Shown piece after piece: positions 1-6,808 of a stretch of DNA of 64,000 nucleotides (positions within the stretch are counted from its first letter, which is position 1; each line of letters starts with the position of its first letter). Source of the stretch: Catalimonadaceae bacterium JC749 (lineage in GTDB: Bacteria > Bacteroidota > Bacteroidia > Cytophagales > Cyclobacteriaceae); contig JAJNNC010000001.1 of the NCBI GenBank assembly GCA_021730635.1, positions 1,054,001 through 1,118,000 of the forward strand, written 5' to 3'. A model generated the notes under the pieces. That model did not search any database. It was not told where the DNA came from and saw only the letters and a program-made list of their open reading frames with translations. The position numbers and the translations under genes are program-made.

Positions 1-2193
1 ATTGGTCATCCCTTGCATGAATGGCTCCTCAGAGATTCTCCATGCTGCAGAAAAGGAGGGAAAGATACCTTGGCGATTTCCCTCAGCAAAACGTGAGGAC
101 CCATCACGGCGTACATTGGCCTCAAGCAAATACCTATCCTGGAAGTTGTATTTAACTCTTCCAAAAAAGGAACGCAAAGCCCAGTGGGTACCAGAACCTC
201 TGGTTAATTCGTTGGCCCGGTTACCCGCATCAATTTCCTGGTATTCAGGCAGTGGAAACACCTCTCTATAGGCGGAGACCCAGTTGTTGGTCTGGTCTTC
301 CTGCTGAAATCCTGCCAGAAAACTTAGCTGATGCATTTCATTAAAACTTTTATCTACAGTCACTACGGCCCGCAGGTTGTTGTACCATTCGCGATCAAAA
401 CGTTCGGTAAGAGAGTTTCTTTGAGGCACAAAGTGGGTGGGGGTCACTCCATCTCTGGCATAGGTTTGGGTGATATCGAAAAACCTGACTTCATGGGGGT
501 TCTCAAACCTTGGGGCATACATGACCTCCGCCGAGAGCCAGTTGGTAAATTGATAGTTAGCTCTAAAATTCAGGATAGCATCCAGCCCTTCCTTGGTCCA
601 TATGCCACCATCCTTGGCACGTGCCAGTGGATGATCCCCATTCCAACCTTCTCCATATAAGCCATTAGACAATACACCCACTTCATTAGAAGGGATACGG
701 CGCATCCAGTGAAATACATAACCCGTGCCATCAGCCGGCTGGTTTTGTTCGGTGCGACGGAGAAAAACATCCATTGAGGTTGTTAACTTATCCGTAATAT
801 CTATATCTGAATTCACGCGAATGTTGACCCTGTTAAAATCTGTACTCGGGATAATACCATCCTGATCCAGGTAACTTAGGGAAGCAAAGAGTCTTGCCTT
901 ATCACTTCCTGCATTAATCCCCAGATTATGATTTTGCATAAAGGCACTGTTCTTCATGGTAAGATCCTGCCAGTCTGTATCAGGATACTGGTCAGAAGGC
1001 ATCTGATTTCTGTGCGTCTCGATTTGCTCTTGTGTCCAAATAGGGGTGAGCCCCACATTGGTATAGGCTTCGCTTAGTAACGCCATATGATCAGCCCCAT
1101 TTACAATGTTGGGCATATCAGTAGGTACCTGGAATCCGGCATAACCATTGTAATTTACGCTAACGCCTTCTTTACCCCGTTTGGTAGTCACCAGGATCAC
1201 CCCGTTTGCAGCACGGGCCCCATAGATAGCCGCTGAGGCAGCATCTTTGAGTATAGATATATTTTCAATGTCATTAGGGTCTACATTACTTAGATCCGTT
1301 TCTACCCCATCCACCATCACCAGGGGGTTGCTATCACCTAAAGTACCGATTCCTCTGATACGGATGTTGCCTCCATCCGCACCAGGCTGTCCGGAGCGTT
1401 GGGTAACTGTTACCCCCGGCGCTACCCCTTGCAATGCCATTGTAGTTTGGCCTACAGGGACTTTTTCTAATTCACTCCCTTCAATAGAGCTGACCGATCC
1501 GGTAAGGTTCACTTTTTTCTCTGTTCCGTAACCCACTACTACTATCTCTTCCAAACTTCGTACGTCTTCTTCCAAGATTACATCAAGGGTCGTTCTTCCA
1601 TTTACGCCAATTTCGCGAGAAATGTATCCGATAGAAGAGAAGAGGATCGTATCATTTTCGTTAGGCACATTCAGACTATAAGCCCCTTCTACATCCGTAA
1701 CCGTTCCTGTATTGCTCCCTTTTATAATCACATTGACGCCGGGAAGCGGTTGCCCACTTGCCTGATCAGTCACCTTACCTTGTACCACCAAGGCTACTTT
1801 AGCTATCTCGACGGCTTCAGCTTTCTCTCCTGTCACCTTAGGTTTTACATTGATCACATCGTTGTATTGCCTAAACTTTAAATTGGATTGCCGGGAAAAA
1901 TCGATCAAAATCTCAAACAGTGACTGTTTCTTATAATCTCCATTTACTTTTTTCTGCCTTACGTCACTTATATTGTAGGAAAAACTAAAGCCAGTGGCTT
2001 CTTCAATCTTCTTAAATGCCGAAATGACATCTTCATTCTTGAATTCAAGTGTAGTAAAGACCTCTTTTACATTCTTACCTGCCTGCTTATTTTCAGCGAA
2101 AGCCGCCGATATATTAGCGGATAAAGCCTGCAATAGTAAGAGCGCCACAAAGAAGCTCCAGCACTTGTTAAAGTGTGGTATCAGTTTTGTCAT
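1..2193 (-). CDS. SusC/RagA family TonB-linked outer membrane receptor, N-terminal part
   Basis: Outer-membrane TonB-dependent transporter of the SusC/RagA type, imports large ligands such as glycans. The reading frame is open from an ATG at 2193 to the window edge, giving 731 residues; the C-terminal barrel lies outside. Order seen: signal peptide (about 1-30), an STN domain (about 45-110, LEFKNEDVISAFKKIEEATG), a carboxypeptidase-D-like domain (about 130-205, GKVTDQASGQPLPGVNV), the SusC hinge VVVGYGTEKK, then the plug (VDGVETDLSNVDPNDIENIS, AAIYGARAANGVILVTTKRG) and the start of the barrel. The STN domain is typical of receptors that signal to a FecR anti-sigma factor, and such a gene lies directly upstream on the same strand. 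The partner SusD is not in view. Ligand unknown. Confidence 0.93.
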   Translation of the reverse strand, partial: MTKLIPHFNKCWSFFVALLLLQALSANISAAFAENKQAGKNVKEVFTTLEFKNEDVISAFKKIEEATGFSFSYNISDVRQKKVNGDYKKQSLFEILIDFSRQSNLKFRQYNDVINVKPKVTGEKAEAVEIAKVALVVQGKVTDQASGQPLPGVNVIIKGSNTGTVTDVEGAYSLNVPNENDTILFSSIGYISREIGVNGRTTLDVILEEDVRSLEEIVVVGYGTEKKVNLTGSVSSIEGSELEKVPVGQTTMALQGVAPGVTVTQRSGQPGADGGNIRIRGIGTLGDSNPLVMVDGVETDLSNVDPNDIENISILKDAASAAIYGARAANGVILVTTKRGKEGVSVNYNGYAGFQVPTDMPNIVNGADHMALLSEAYTNVGLTPIWTQEQIETHRNQMPSDQYPDTDWQDLTMKNSAFMQNHNLGINAGSDKARLFASLSYLDQDGIIPSTDFNRVNIRVNSDIDITDKLTTSMDVFLRRTEQNQPADGTGYVFHWMRRIPSNEVGVLSNGLYGEGWNGDHPLARAKDGGIWTKEGLDAILNFRANYQFTNWLSAEVMYAPRFENPHEVRFFDITQTYARDGVTPTHFVPQRNSLTERFDREWYNNLRAVVTVDKSFNEMHQLSFLAGFQQEDQTNNWVSAYREVFPLPEYQEIDAGNRANELTRGSGTHWALRSFFGRVKYNFQDRYLLEANVRRDGSSRFAEGNRQGIFPSFSAAWRISEEPFMQGMTN

Positions 2194-2297
2194 GAGTATA
2201 GGGTTTAGGTGTGTAAGTAATTAAAAAATCCTTGTCGGATCTGTAATGAGGGCAGTAGCTTTAACTACTGTTTAAGCTTTGATTCATTGCACTAAAA

Positions 2298-3392
2298 TTA
2301 GGTTGAATACATAATTTTGACTTCTTTTCCATTGATGACATACTGAAATCCCATGGTGTAACCAATCGACTTCAGTACATAGGATAAGTGTTTGTCTTTG
2401 AACTTACCTGTATAATCCCAGGATTTTGATGACTGGCCTGATATGTCTATTTTGACGCCATACCAGCGTTCCAGTTGTCTCACGACTTCCTCCTCAGTGG
2501 CTCCTTCAAAAAAGATGATATTATCTTTCCAGGCAGTAACTTTCTCCGGATTAAATGCTTGTTTTATCAAATACCCTTCTTCCTGAAGAGATGCCTGCTC
2601 ACCGGGCATCAGTATGAGTTTAGTCACTTTCGTCCCAGGCTTTACTAAACTTACCTGCACTTTTCCTTCTACCAAAGCTACGTCTATTTTTTCCTGTTCA
2701 TTGCTAACATTAAAAGCCGTTCCTAGTGCTTCCGTCACTAGTGCTCCTGTTTTCACCCTGAAAGGCCGCAAGCTATCTTTGGCTACTTCTAGAAAAGCTT
2801 CACCTTCCACTTCAACAATCCTTTCTCCACTAGCAAAGCGTTCAGGATAACGGGCTATACTGCCAGCGTTTAAAACTACTTTGGTGCCATCGGATAAGTC
2901 AAAGCGCACCTTAGTGCCTAGAGGCGCTTCTTTGATAAGATAGGTGATCTCTCTTGCATCATTATCTTCATGAAATCCTAAATAACCGGCTATCCCAATA
3001 CTTAGTATGATTACTACAGTGGCAGCTACTCTACTAAGCATCCGGTAGCTCCACTTTCTTTTTTGATGCTCATTCAAGGAGGCCCCTAAAATGCTCTCTG
3101 CATTCATAGGAACTATTTTCGTATTGGCTATCTCCTCCCCTTGATGATTCTTTTGAGTTTTCTGAGCAATAGAGTGCCATATAGCGTTTTCCAGTTCAAG
3201 GTTCCATCCGTAATTAATGCGCGGTATTTTTACAATAATAGCTCTGGCCTCTTGCAACATTTCTATTTTCTCCGGATGGTGCTGTAGCCATTCTTGCCAA
3301 AACAGATTACTCTCTTCATCTGGTGAAAGTACCCACTGCCGAAAATACTTATCTAACACAAAATCTTCTACACTAAATCGACTATAACTCAT
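2298..3392 (-). CDS. FecR family anti-sigma factor
   Basis: Inner-membrane anti-sigma factor that holds an ECF sigma factor inactive until the receptor signals through its STN domain. The 364-residue protein has a cytoplasmic N-terminal part (about 1-115), one membrane helix (about 120-140, VAATVVIILSIGIAGYLGF), a periplasmic FecR domain (about 155-250, with GTKVRFDLSDGTKVVLNAGS) and a C-terminal DUF4974 domain (about 290-360, VVRQLERWYGVKIDI). Length and layout are normal for Bacteroidota FecR proteins. It sits between the ECF sigma gene (105 bp upstream) and the SusC gene (104 bp downstream), the usual order of such signalling loci. Confidence 0.95.
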   Translation of the reverse strand: MSYSRFSVEDFVLDKYFRQWVLSPDEESNLFWQEWLQHHPEKIEMLQEARAIIVKIPRINYGWNLELENAIWHSIAQKTQKNHQGEEIANTKIVPMNAESILGASLNEHQKRKWSYRMLSRVAATVVIILSIGIAGYLGFHEDNDAREITYLIKEAPLGTKVRFDLSDGTKVVLNAGSIARYPERFASGERIVEVEGEAFLEVAKDSLRPFRVKTGALVTEALGTAFNVSNEQEKIDVALVEGKVQVSLVKPGTKVTKLILMPGEQASLQEEGYLIKQAFNPEKVTAWKDNIIFFEGATEEEVVRQLERWYGVKIDISGQSSKSWDYTGKFKDKHLSYVLKSIGYTMGFQYVINGKEVKIMYST

Positions 3393-3498
3393 ATTGATGC
3401 CATTTCACTATAACAGTGACATCAACTGAAGAAAGTTATCCTTATAAATGGGGGAAAATTCGAAATATTTTGAGCCGGCACCTATAAATTGCTCAAAA

Positions 3499-4128
3499 TC
3501 AAATAATTAATAAGTGAAAAAAATATGCAGAAGTAAGTAAGAAGAGAAAATCTATGACAAGCTTTCTTAATGATTTGATTCCTTTCCAGGCTAACGTATA
3601 GGCAGATCTGACGTTAATTTCCATAATTTGGGATATTTCCTCATAACTCAGATCTTCCTCAAATAACAAGTGTAGTACTTCTCTTTGCCTGGCTGGCAGT
3701 TTTACAATTGCTTTAGCAAGCTTTTGCTGTTGTTCTTTATTTAGCTGCGCTGAGATAATCTTGTTTTCCACAGGTAACTCAACCTCTAATTCTTTTAACT
3801 TTTCAAAGTTCACCTGGTATATCCAATGTTTCTCTTTGCCATATTGCCGCTGTAACTTGTATTTGAATGCTTTAAAAAGATAAGTTTTTAATGCTGTGAC
3901 AGCTGATAATTTTTTGTGTTGCTTCCACAAATCTATAAATAGCTCTTGCAAAGTATCCCGAACCCATTCTTCTTTTCCGTAGATCTTCATACCAAAGTTG
4001 AATAAGTCTTTACCATAGGTACGGTAGAGGTATTCAAGTGCCATATGGTTACCTTCCCTTAACTGATGCCAAATTTCCTCATCGCTGAGATTTGTAAACT
4101 TGTTTTTAAGGTTTGAAGAGGGTAGCAT
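3499..4128 (-). CDS. RNA polymerase ECF sigma-70 factor
   Basis: Extracytoplasmic-function sigma factor expected to direct transcription of the neighbouring SusC locus. The 209-residue protein shows region 2 (about 20-90, ALEYLYRTYGKDLFNFGMKI, then LFIDLWKQHKKL) and region 4 (about 135-190, LPARQREVLHLLFEEDLSYEEISQIMEI). The C-terminus ends in an unusual hydrophobic stretch (FLFLLTSAYFFHLLII), also seen in some Bacteroidota ECF factors of this type. FecR follows 106 bp downstream. The assignment is firm; the regulon is inferred from gene order only. Confidence 0.94.
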   Translation of the reverse strand: MLPSSNLKNKFTNLSDEEIWHQLREGNHMALEYLYRTYGKDLFNFGMKIYGKEEWVRDTLQELFIDLWKQHKKLSAVTALKTYLFKAFKYKLQRQYGKEKHWIYQVNFEKLKELEVELPVENKIISAQLNKEQQQKLAKAIVKLPARQREVLHLLFEEDLSYEEISQIMEINVRSAYTLAWKGIKSLRKLVIDFLFLLTSAYFFHLLII

Positions 4129-4544
4129 TAAGTTGTATTCGTTGATATCCTACTATGTTAAATTTTTTAAGTATTAAAAACAACTGATTTTAAATCCAAG
4201 AATAATAATTTTTGTAACAGCAGCTACTTTGTAATAGAATTTAGCTCGGCTTTAGTATTTTTGACAATCATACATAGCTATTCTGATAACATGAGGCATA
4301 TTTAGTAATTTAATTTTTAACATCCTGTTGAAAACGTGATGTTGAAAATATAAAAACACTGCTTATGAATAGTTTTGAGGGCTTTTTGCTCTAGTTGTAA
4401 AATGCTAAAGAGCTTACCTTTTACAATCGCATCCCCATATACTTTTGAGATGACATTATCACGTTTTCCAATATTATTATACTCTTACTAAGTTTCTGAA
4501 TATTGTTTTCCTTCATTCAGTTTGATAGAGTGACTTCTGTAATT
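4129..4544. other. AT-rich intergenic region without a supported gene
   Basis: About 416 bases that are visibly AT-rich with many stops in all frames. One stretch of about 50 codons on the minus strand is open but has no start codon and resembles nothing I recognise. The promoter of the sigma factor gene must lie at its low-coordinate end. The region borders the decayed islet at tRNA-Val and may itself be decayed sequence. Confidence 0.5.
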
Positions 4545-4709
4545 TTATGATAAACAGCCTTCATTATGCCTTTTCAGTCGATCAGCTGGATAGGATACAA
4601 TAGATGCTTGAATGATTTCATTTTTGATTTGTTCGTCGCTAAGAGCATGTGCTGGATAGGTTAGGCATATACTTAGAAGAATATATATATAATTTATCTT
4701 TCTTATCAT
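4545..4709 (-). pseudogene. truncated small secreted protein (remnant)
   Basis: A 54-codon reading frame starts at an ATG at 4709 and encodes a clear signal peptide (MIRKINYIYILLSICLTYPAHA) followed by LSDEQIKNEIIQASIVSYP. That mature start resembles, from memory, small secreted proteins of the type DEEI..IIQESIxxYPGxCPCPYN, which continue with a cysteine-rich block. Here the similarity stops just after SYP and the frame ends 15 codons later without the cysteine block. I read this as a truncated remnant; it could also be an unrelated short secreted peptide. It lies between the sigma factor and the Fic gene. Confidence 0.35.
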
Positions 4710-4829
4710 AAGACATCCGGTCACCGGTTAGAGATTCGTATTATCGAATCTTTAACAGATTTTGATTCAACTACAAGATGTTCTATCTATATCATTTACA
4801 TATCCAACAAGCAAGCTGAGCTGATTATA

Positions 4830-4862
4830 TTTGATATTCGCCTCATATTTTGCTTATATTTG
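4830..4862 (+). promoter_or_regulatory. predicted Bacteroidota-type promoter of the Fic gene
   Basis: TTTG at 4830-4833 and TATATTTG at 4855-4862 are separated by 21 bases. This matches the -33 TTTG / -7 TAnnTTTG pattern of primary promoters in Bacteroidota. Transcription would start near 4869, about 20 bases before the ATG at 4889, which argues against the upstream in-frame ATG at 4850. Confidence 0.55.
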
Positions 4863-4889
4863 AGCCGAATAGAGGTTATAATCGGCTCA
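4861..4889. promoter_or_regulatory. inverted repeat at the Fic promoter and start (candidate operator)
   Basis: TGAGCCGA at 4861-4868 is perfectly inverted as TCGGCTCA at 4882-4889, with a 13-base spacer. The left arm overlaps the -7 element and the right arm ends on the first base of the ATG, so a bound protein would block both transcription and initiation. The Fic protein has a winged-helix-like C-terminus, so autoregulation is plausible. Confidence 0.5.
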
Positions 4890-5992
4890 TGACGTATAAC
4901 TGGCAACAACTAGACTGGCCTGATTTCAAGTATGACTTGCTTGATGCAGAAGATGCCCTTTTCCATTTCGCTGAACAAACAGGGCATGTCACAGGGCTAT
5001 TGAAAGCCATGCCTGAAGACGTTCAAACGGAAACCGTTATTGACCTCATGGTGTCTGAAGCCATCAAAACCTCTGAAATTGAGGGCGAGTACTTAAGTCG
5101 GCAGGATGTCATTTCGTCCATTCGTAATCAGCTTGGTTTTAACCAGACGCCTGAATCTATCAAAGATAAAAGAGCTCAGGGGGCCGGTGAACTCATGACC
5201 GATGTCCGTAAAACTTATGCTGAAGCGCTTACAGAGGCAAAACTCTTTGAATGGCATACCATGCTTTTAAGAGATAACAAAAGAATCAATGTCGGTGTAT
5301 GGCGTAGTCATGAAGACCCTATGCAGGTTATCTCTGGCGCACTAGGCAAGGAAAAAGTGCATTTTGAAGCTCCTCCTTCCACTCGAGTGTCGGAGGAAAT
5401 GAACAGGTTTGTCCGATGGTTCAACGACACCGCGCCTGGAGGGGTTAACGAAATCAAGAAAGCGCCTGTTAGGGCAGCTATTGCGCATCTGTATTTTGAA
5501 ACCATTCATCCCTTTGAAGATGGGAATGGCCGGATCGGACGTGCCATAGCAGAAAAAGCCTTATCACAAACATTGGGCCGCCCGGTATTGCTCAGTCTTT
5601 CTAAAACAATAGAAGCGGACAAGAAATCTTATTACCATGCTTTGGAGCAGGCACAAAAGAGCAATAACATCACCCTGTGGATTCATTATTTCGTCAACGT
5701 CGTTTTGAAAGCACAGGAACAGGCAGTCAGTCTGGTTAACTTCATTTTGAAGAAATCTAAATTCTTTGACCGATTTAAAAACGCCCTGAATGACCGGCAG
5801 ATAAAAGTTATCAGAAGAATGCTGGATGCAGGACCAGAAGGTTTTGAAGGAGGCATGAATGCAAGAAAGTATATCTCCATCACAAAAACTTCTAAAGCCA
5901 CAGCGACTAGGGATTTGCAACATCTTCTGGAGTTCGGTGCGCTCTTGCAGGAAGGAGGAGGGCGCAGTACGCGTTACATACTCAATATTTGA
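4889..5992 (+). CDS. Fic family protein (DUF4172 type)
   Basis: Fic enzymes usually transfer AMP from ATP to a hydroxyl side chain of a target protein. With the ATG at 4889 the protein has 367 residues: an N-terminal DUF4172 segment (YNWQQLDWPDFKYD), the inhibitory-helix motif TSEIEG near residue 59 (S/T-x-x-x-E-G, class II layout), the Fic core with the complete active-site motif HPFEDGNGRIGR, and a C-terminal winged-helix-like part (ARKYISITKTSKATATRDLQHL). Nothing essential is missing, so it should be active and self-inhibited. The frame is also open back to an ATG at 4850, but that codon lies upstream of the predicted transcription start. It stands alone between two gene remnants next to a tRNA, which suggests horizontal arrival. 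No antitoxin gene is adjacent. Confidence 0.93.
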   Translation: MTYNWQQLDWPDFKYDLLDAEDALFHFAEQTGHVTGLLKAMPEDVQTETVIDLMVSEAIKTSEIEGEYLSRQDVISSIRNQLGFNQTPESIKDKRAQGAGELMTDVRKTYAEALTEAKLFEWHTMLLRDNKRINVGVWRSHEDPMQVISGALGKEKVHFEAPPSTRVSEEMNRFVRWFNDTAPGGVNEIKKAPVRAAIAHLYFETIHPFEDGNGRIGRAIAEKALSQTLGRPVLLSLSKTIEADKKSYYHALEQAQKSNNITLWIHYFVNVVLKAQEQAVSLVNFILKKSKFFDRFKNALNDRQIKVIRRMLDAGPEGFEGGMNARKYISITKTSKATATRDLQHLLEFGALLQEGGGRSTRYILNI

Positions 5993-6044
5993 ACGGTCAG
6001 CCTGTCAGTTACCAAAAATGCGGCCTCACACTCCTAACCTTCAA

Positions 6045-6347
6045 CTAAAACCTGGCACATCTGCCGTTTTTTATTTGCTCAACATATACAGCGTCAATAT
6101 AATCCGCATAGTGCTGCATCATCTCGATCCTCTGAGGTAGAAACTGAGCTCGGTCGTAAGCTCCATCGACGCTGCTTTTCGGCACATAAGCAAGTTGCCG
6201 GTCTGCCACTTCATGCAAATAACCCAGTTTCTCTTTCAAAAGGCCCAAGGCAAGAGAGCGAAACCCATGGCCTGTCATGCGGCCATTATACCCCGGCTTG
6301 TGACCCTTTACTTTATTTCTGGTAAGGCTAGAAGTACAGCTAAACAA
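6045..6347 (-). pseudogene. tyrosine recombinase/integrase, C-terminal remnant
   Basis: About 90 codons match the C-terminal catalytic end of P4-type phage/island integrases. Visible are YNGRMTGHGFRSLA (the HxxR box), RQLAYVPKSSVDGAYDRAQFLPQR (the nucleophile Tyr within AYDRAQ) and MMQHYADYID near the end. The position that normally carries His in the QLAH motif reads QLAY. The N-terminal three quarters are absent: the frame begins with unrelated residues only about 15 codons upstream. The fragment lies just downstream of the 3' end of tRNA-Val on the same strand, the usual site of an integrase after insertion at a tRNA. It is a relic of a lost integrative element. Confidence 0.8.
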
Positions 6348-6381
6348 ATAACTTCAATTGTATGTAAAATTGCATGAAAAT

Positions 6382-6417
6382 AAAAAAGCACTTACAAATT
6401 TTACTTCGTAAGTGCTT
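6382..6417 (-). terminator. intrinsic terminator downstream of tRNA-Val
   Basis: A perfect 10-bp stem (AAGCACTTAC at 6386-6395 and GTAAGTGCTT at 6408-6417) with a 12-base loop is followed on the minus strand by a run of T (A6382-6387 on the plus strand). It lies 25 bases after the tRNA 3' end. Confidence 0.75.
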
Positions 6418-6441
6418 GATAATCATTATTCCATAAGGGAG

Positions 6442-6516
6442 TGGGTCCTGTAGGATTCGAACCTACGACCCCCTGCTTGTAAGGCAGGTGCTCTAAACCA
6501 GCTGAGCTAAGAACCC
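6442..6516 (-). tRNA. tRNA-Val (anticodon UAC)
   Basis: The minus strand folds as a complete cloverleaf. The acceptor arms GGGTTCT/AGGACCC pair with one G-T; the anticodon stem CCTGC/GCAGG holds the loop CTTACAA with anticodon TAC (valine); the T arm is GTAGG-TTCGAAT-CCTAC. The discriminator is A and CCA is not encoded. An integrase remnant lies just downstream, so this tRNA served as an insertion site. Confidence 0.95.
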
Positions 6517-6808
6517 TTGTTTTACCTTTAGCTTCTTGACCCTCATACCTCCGAGAAGACTTCTCAAAATGACTGAGCCAATTGCTTTTTACATCAATCA
6601 ACCAAGAACCATACGCTCTCGTTTGAAATGTCCTGCAAAGGTAATATAGCTTTTGATAATTGCAAAAGTATCCGCCAGGGAAATATAAAAAAGTTGCTTC
6701 TGAAAGCTATGTAATATTTATCTTCATTATCCTGTCAGCTTTTCTGAACGACAGGTATCATATTTGAACCCCTTATCACGTTTCCCTATATAAAACAGAA
6801 GCAGCCCC

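Noticed and set aside
6401-6601. 66-codon minus-strand frame over tRNA-Val
   Set aside because: It overlaps the tRNA and reads LSSAGLEHLPYKQGVVGSNPT, the usual false translation of a tRNA gene.
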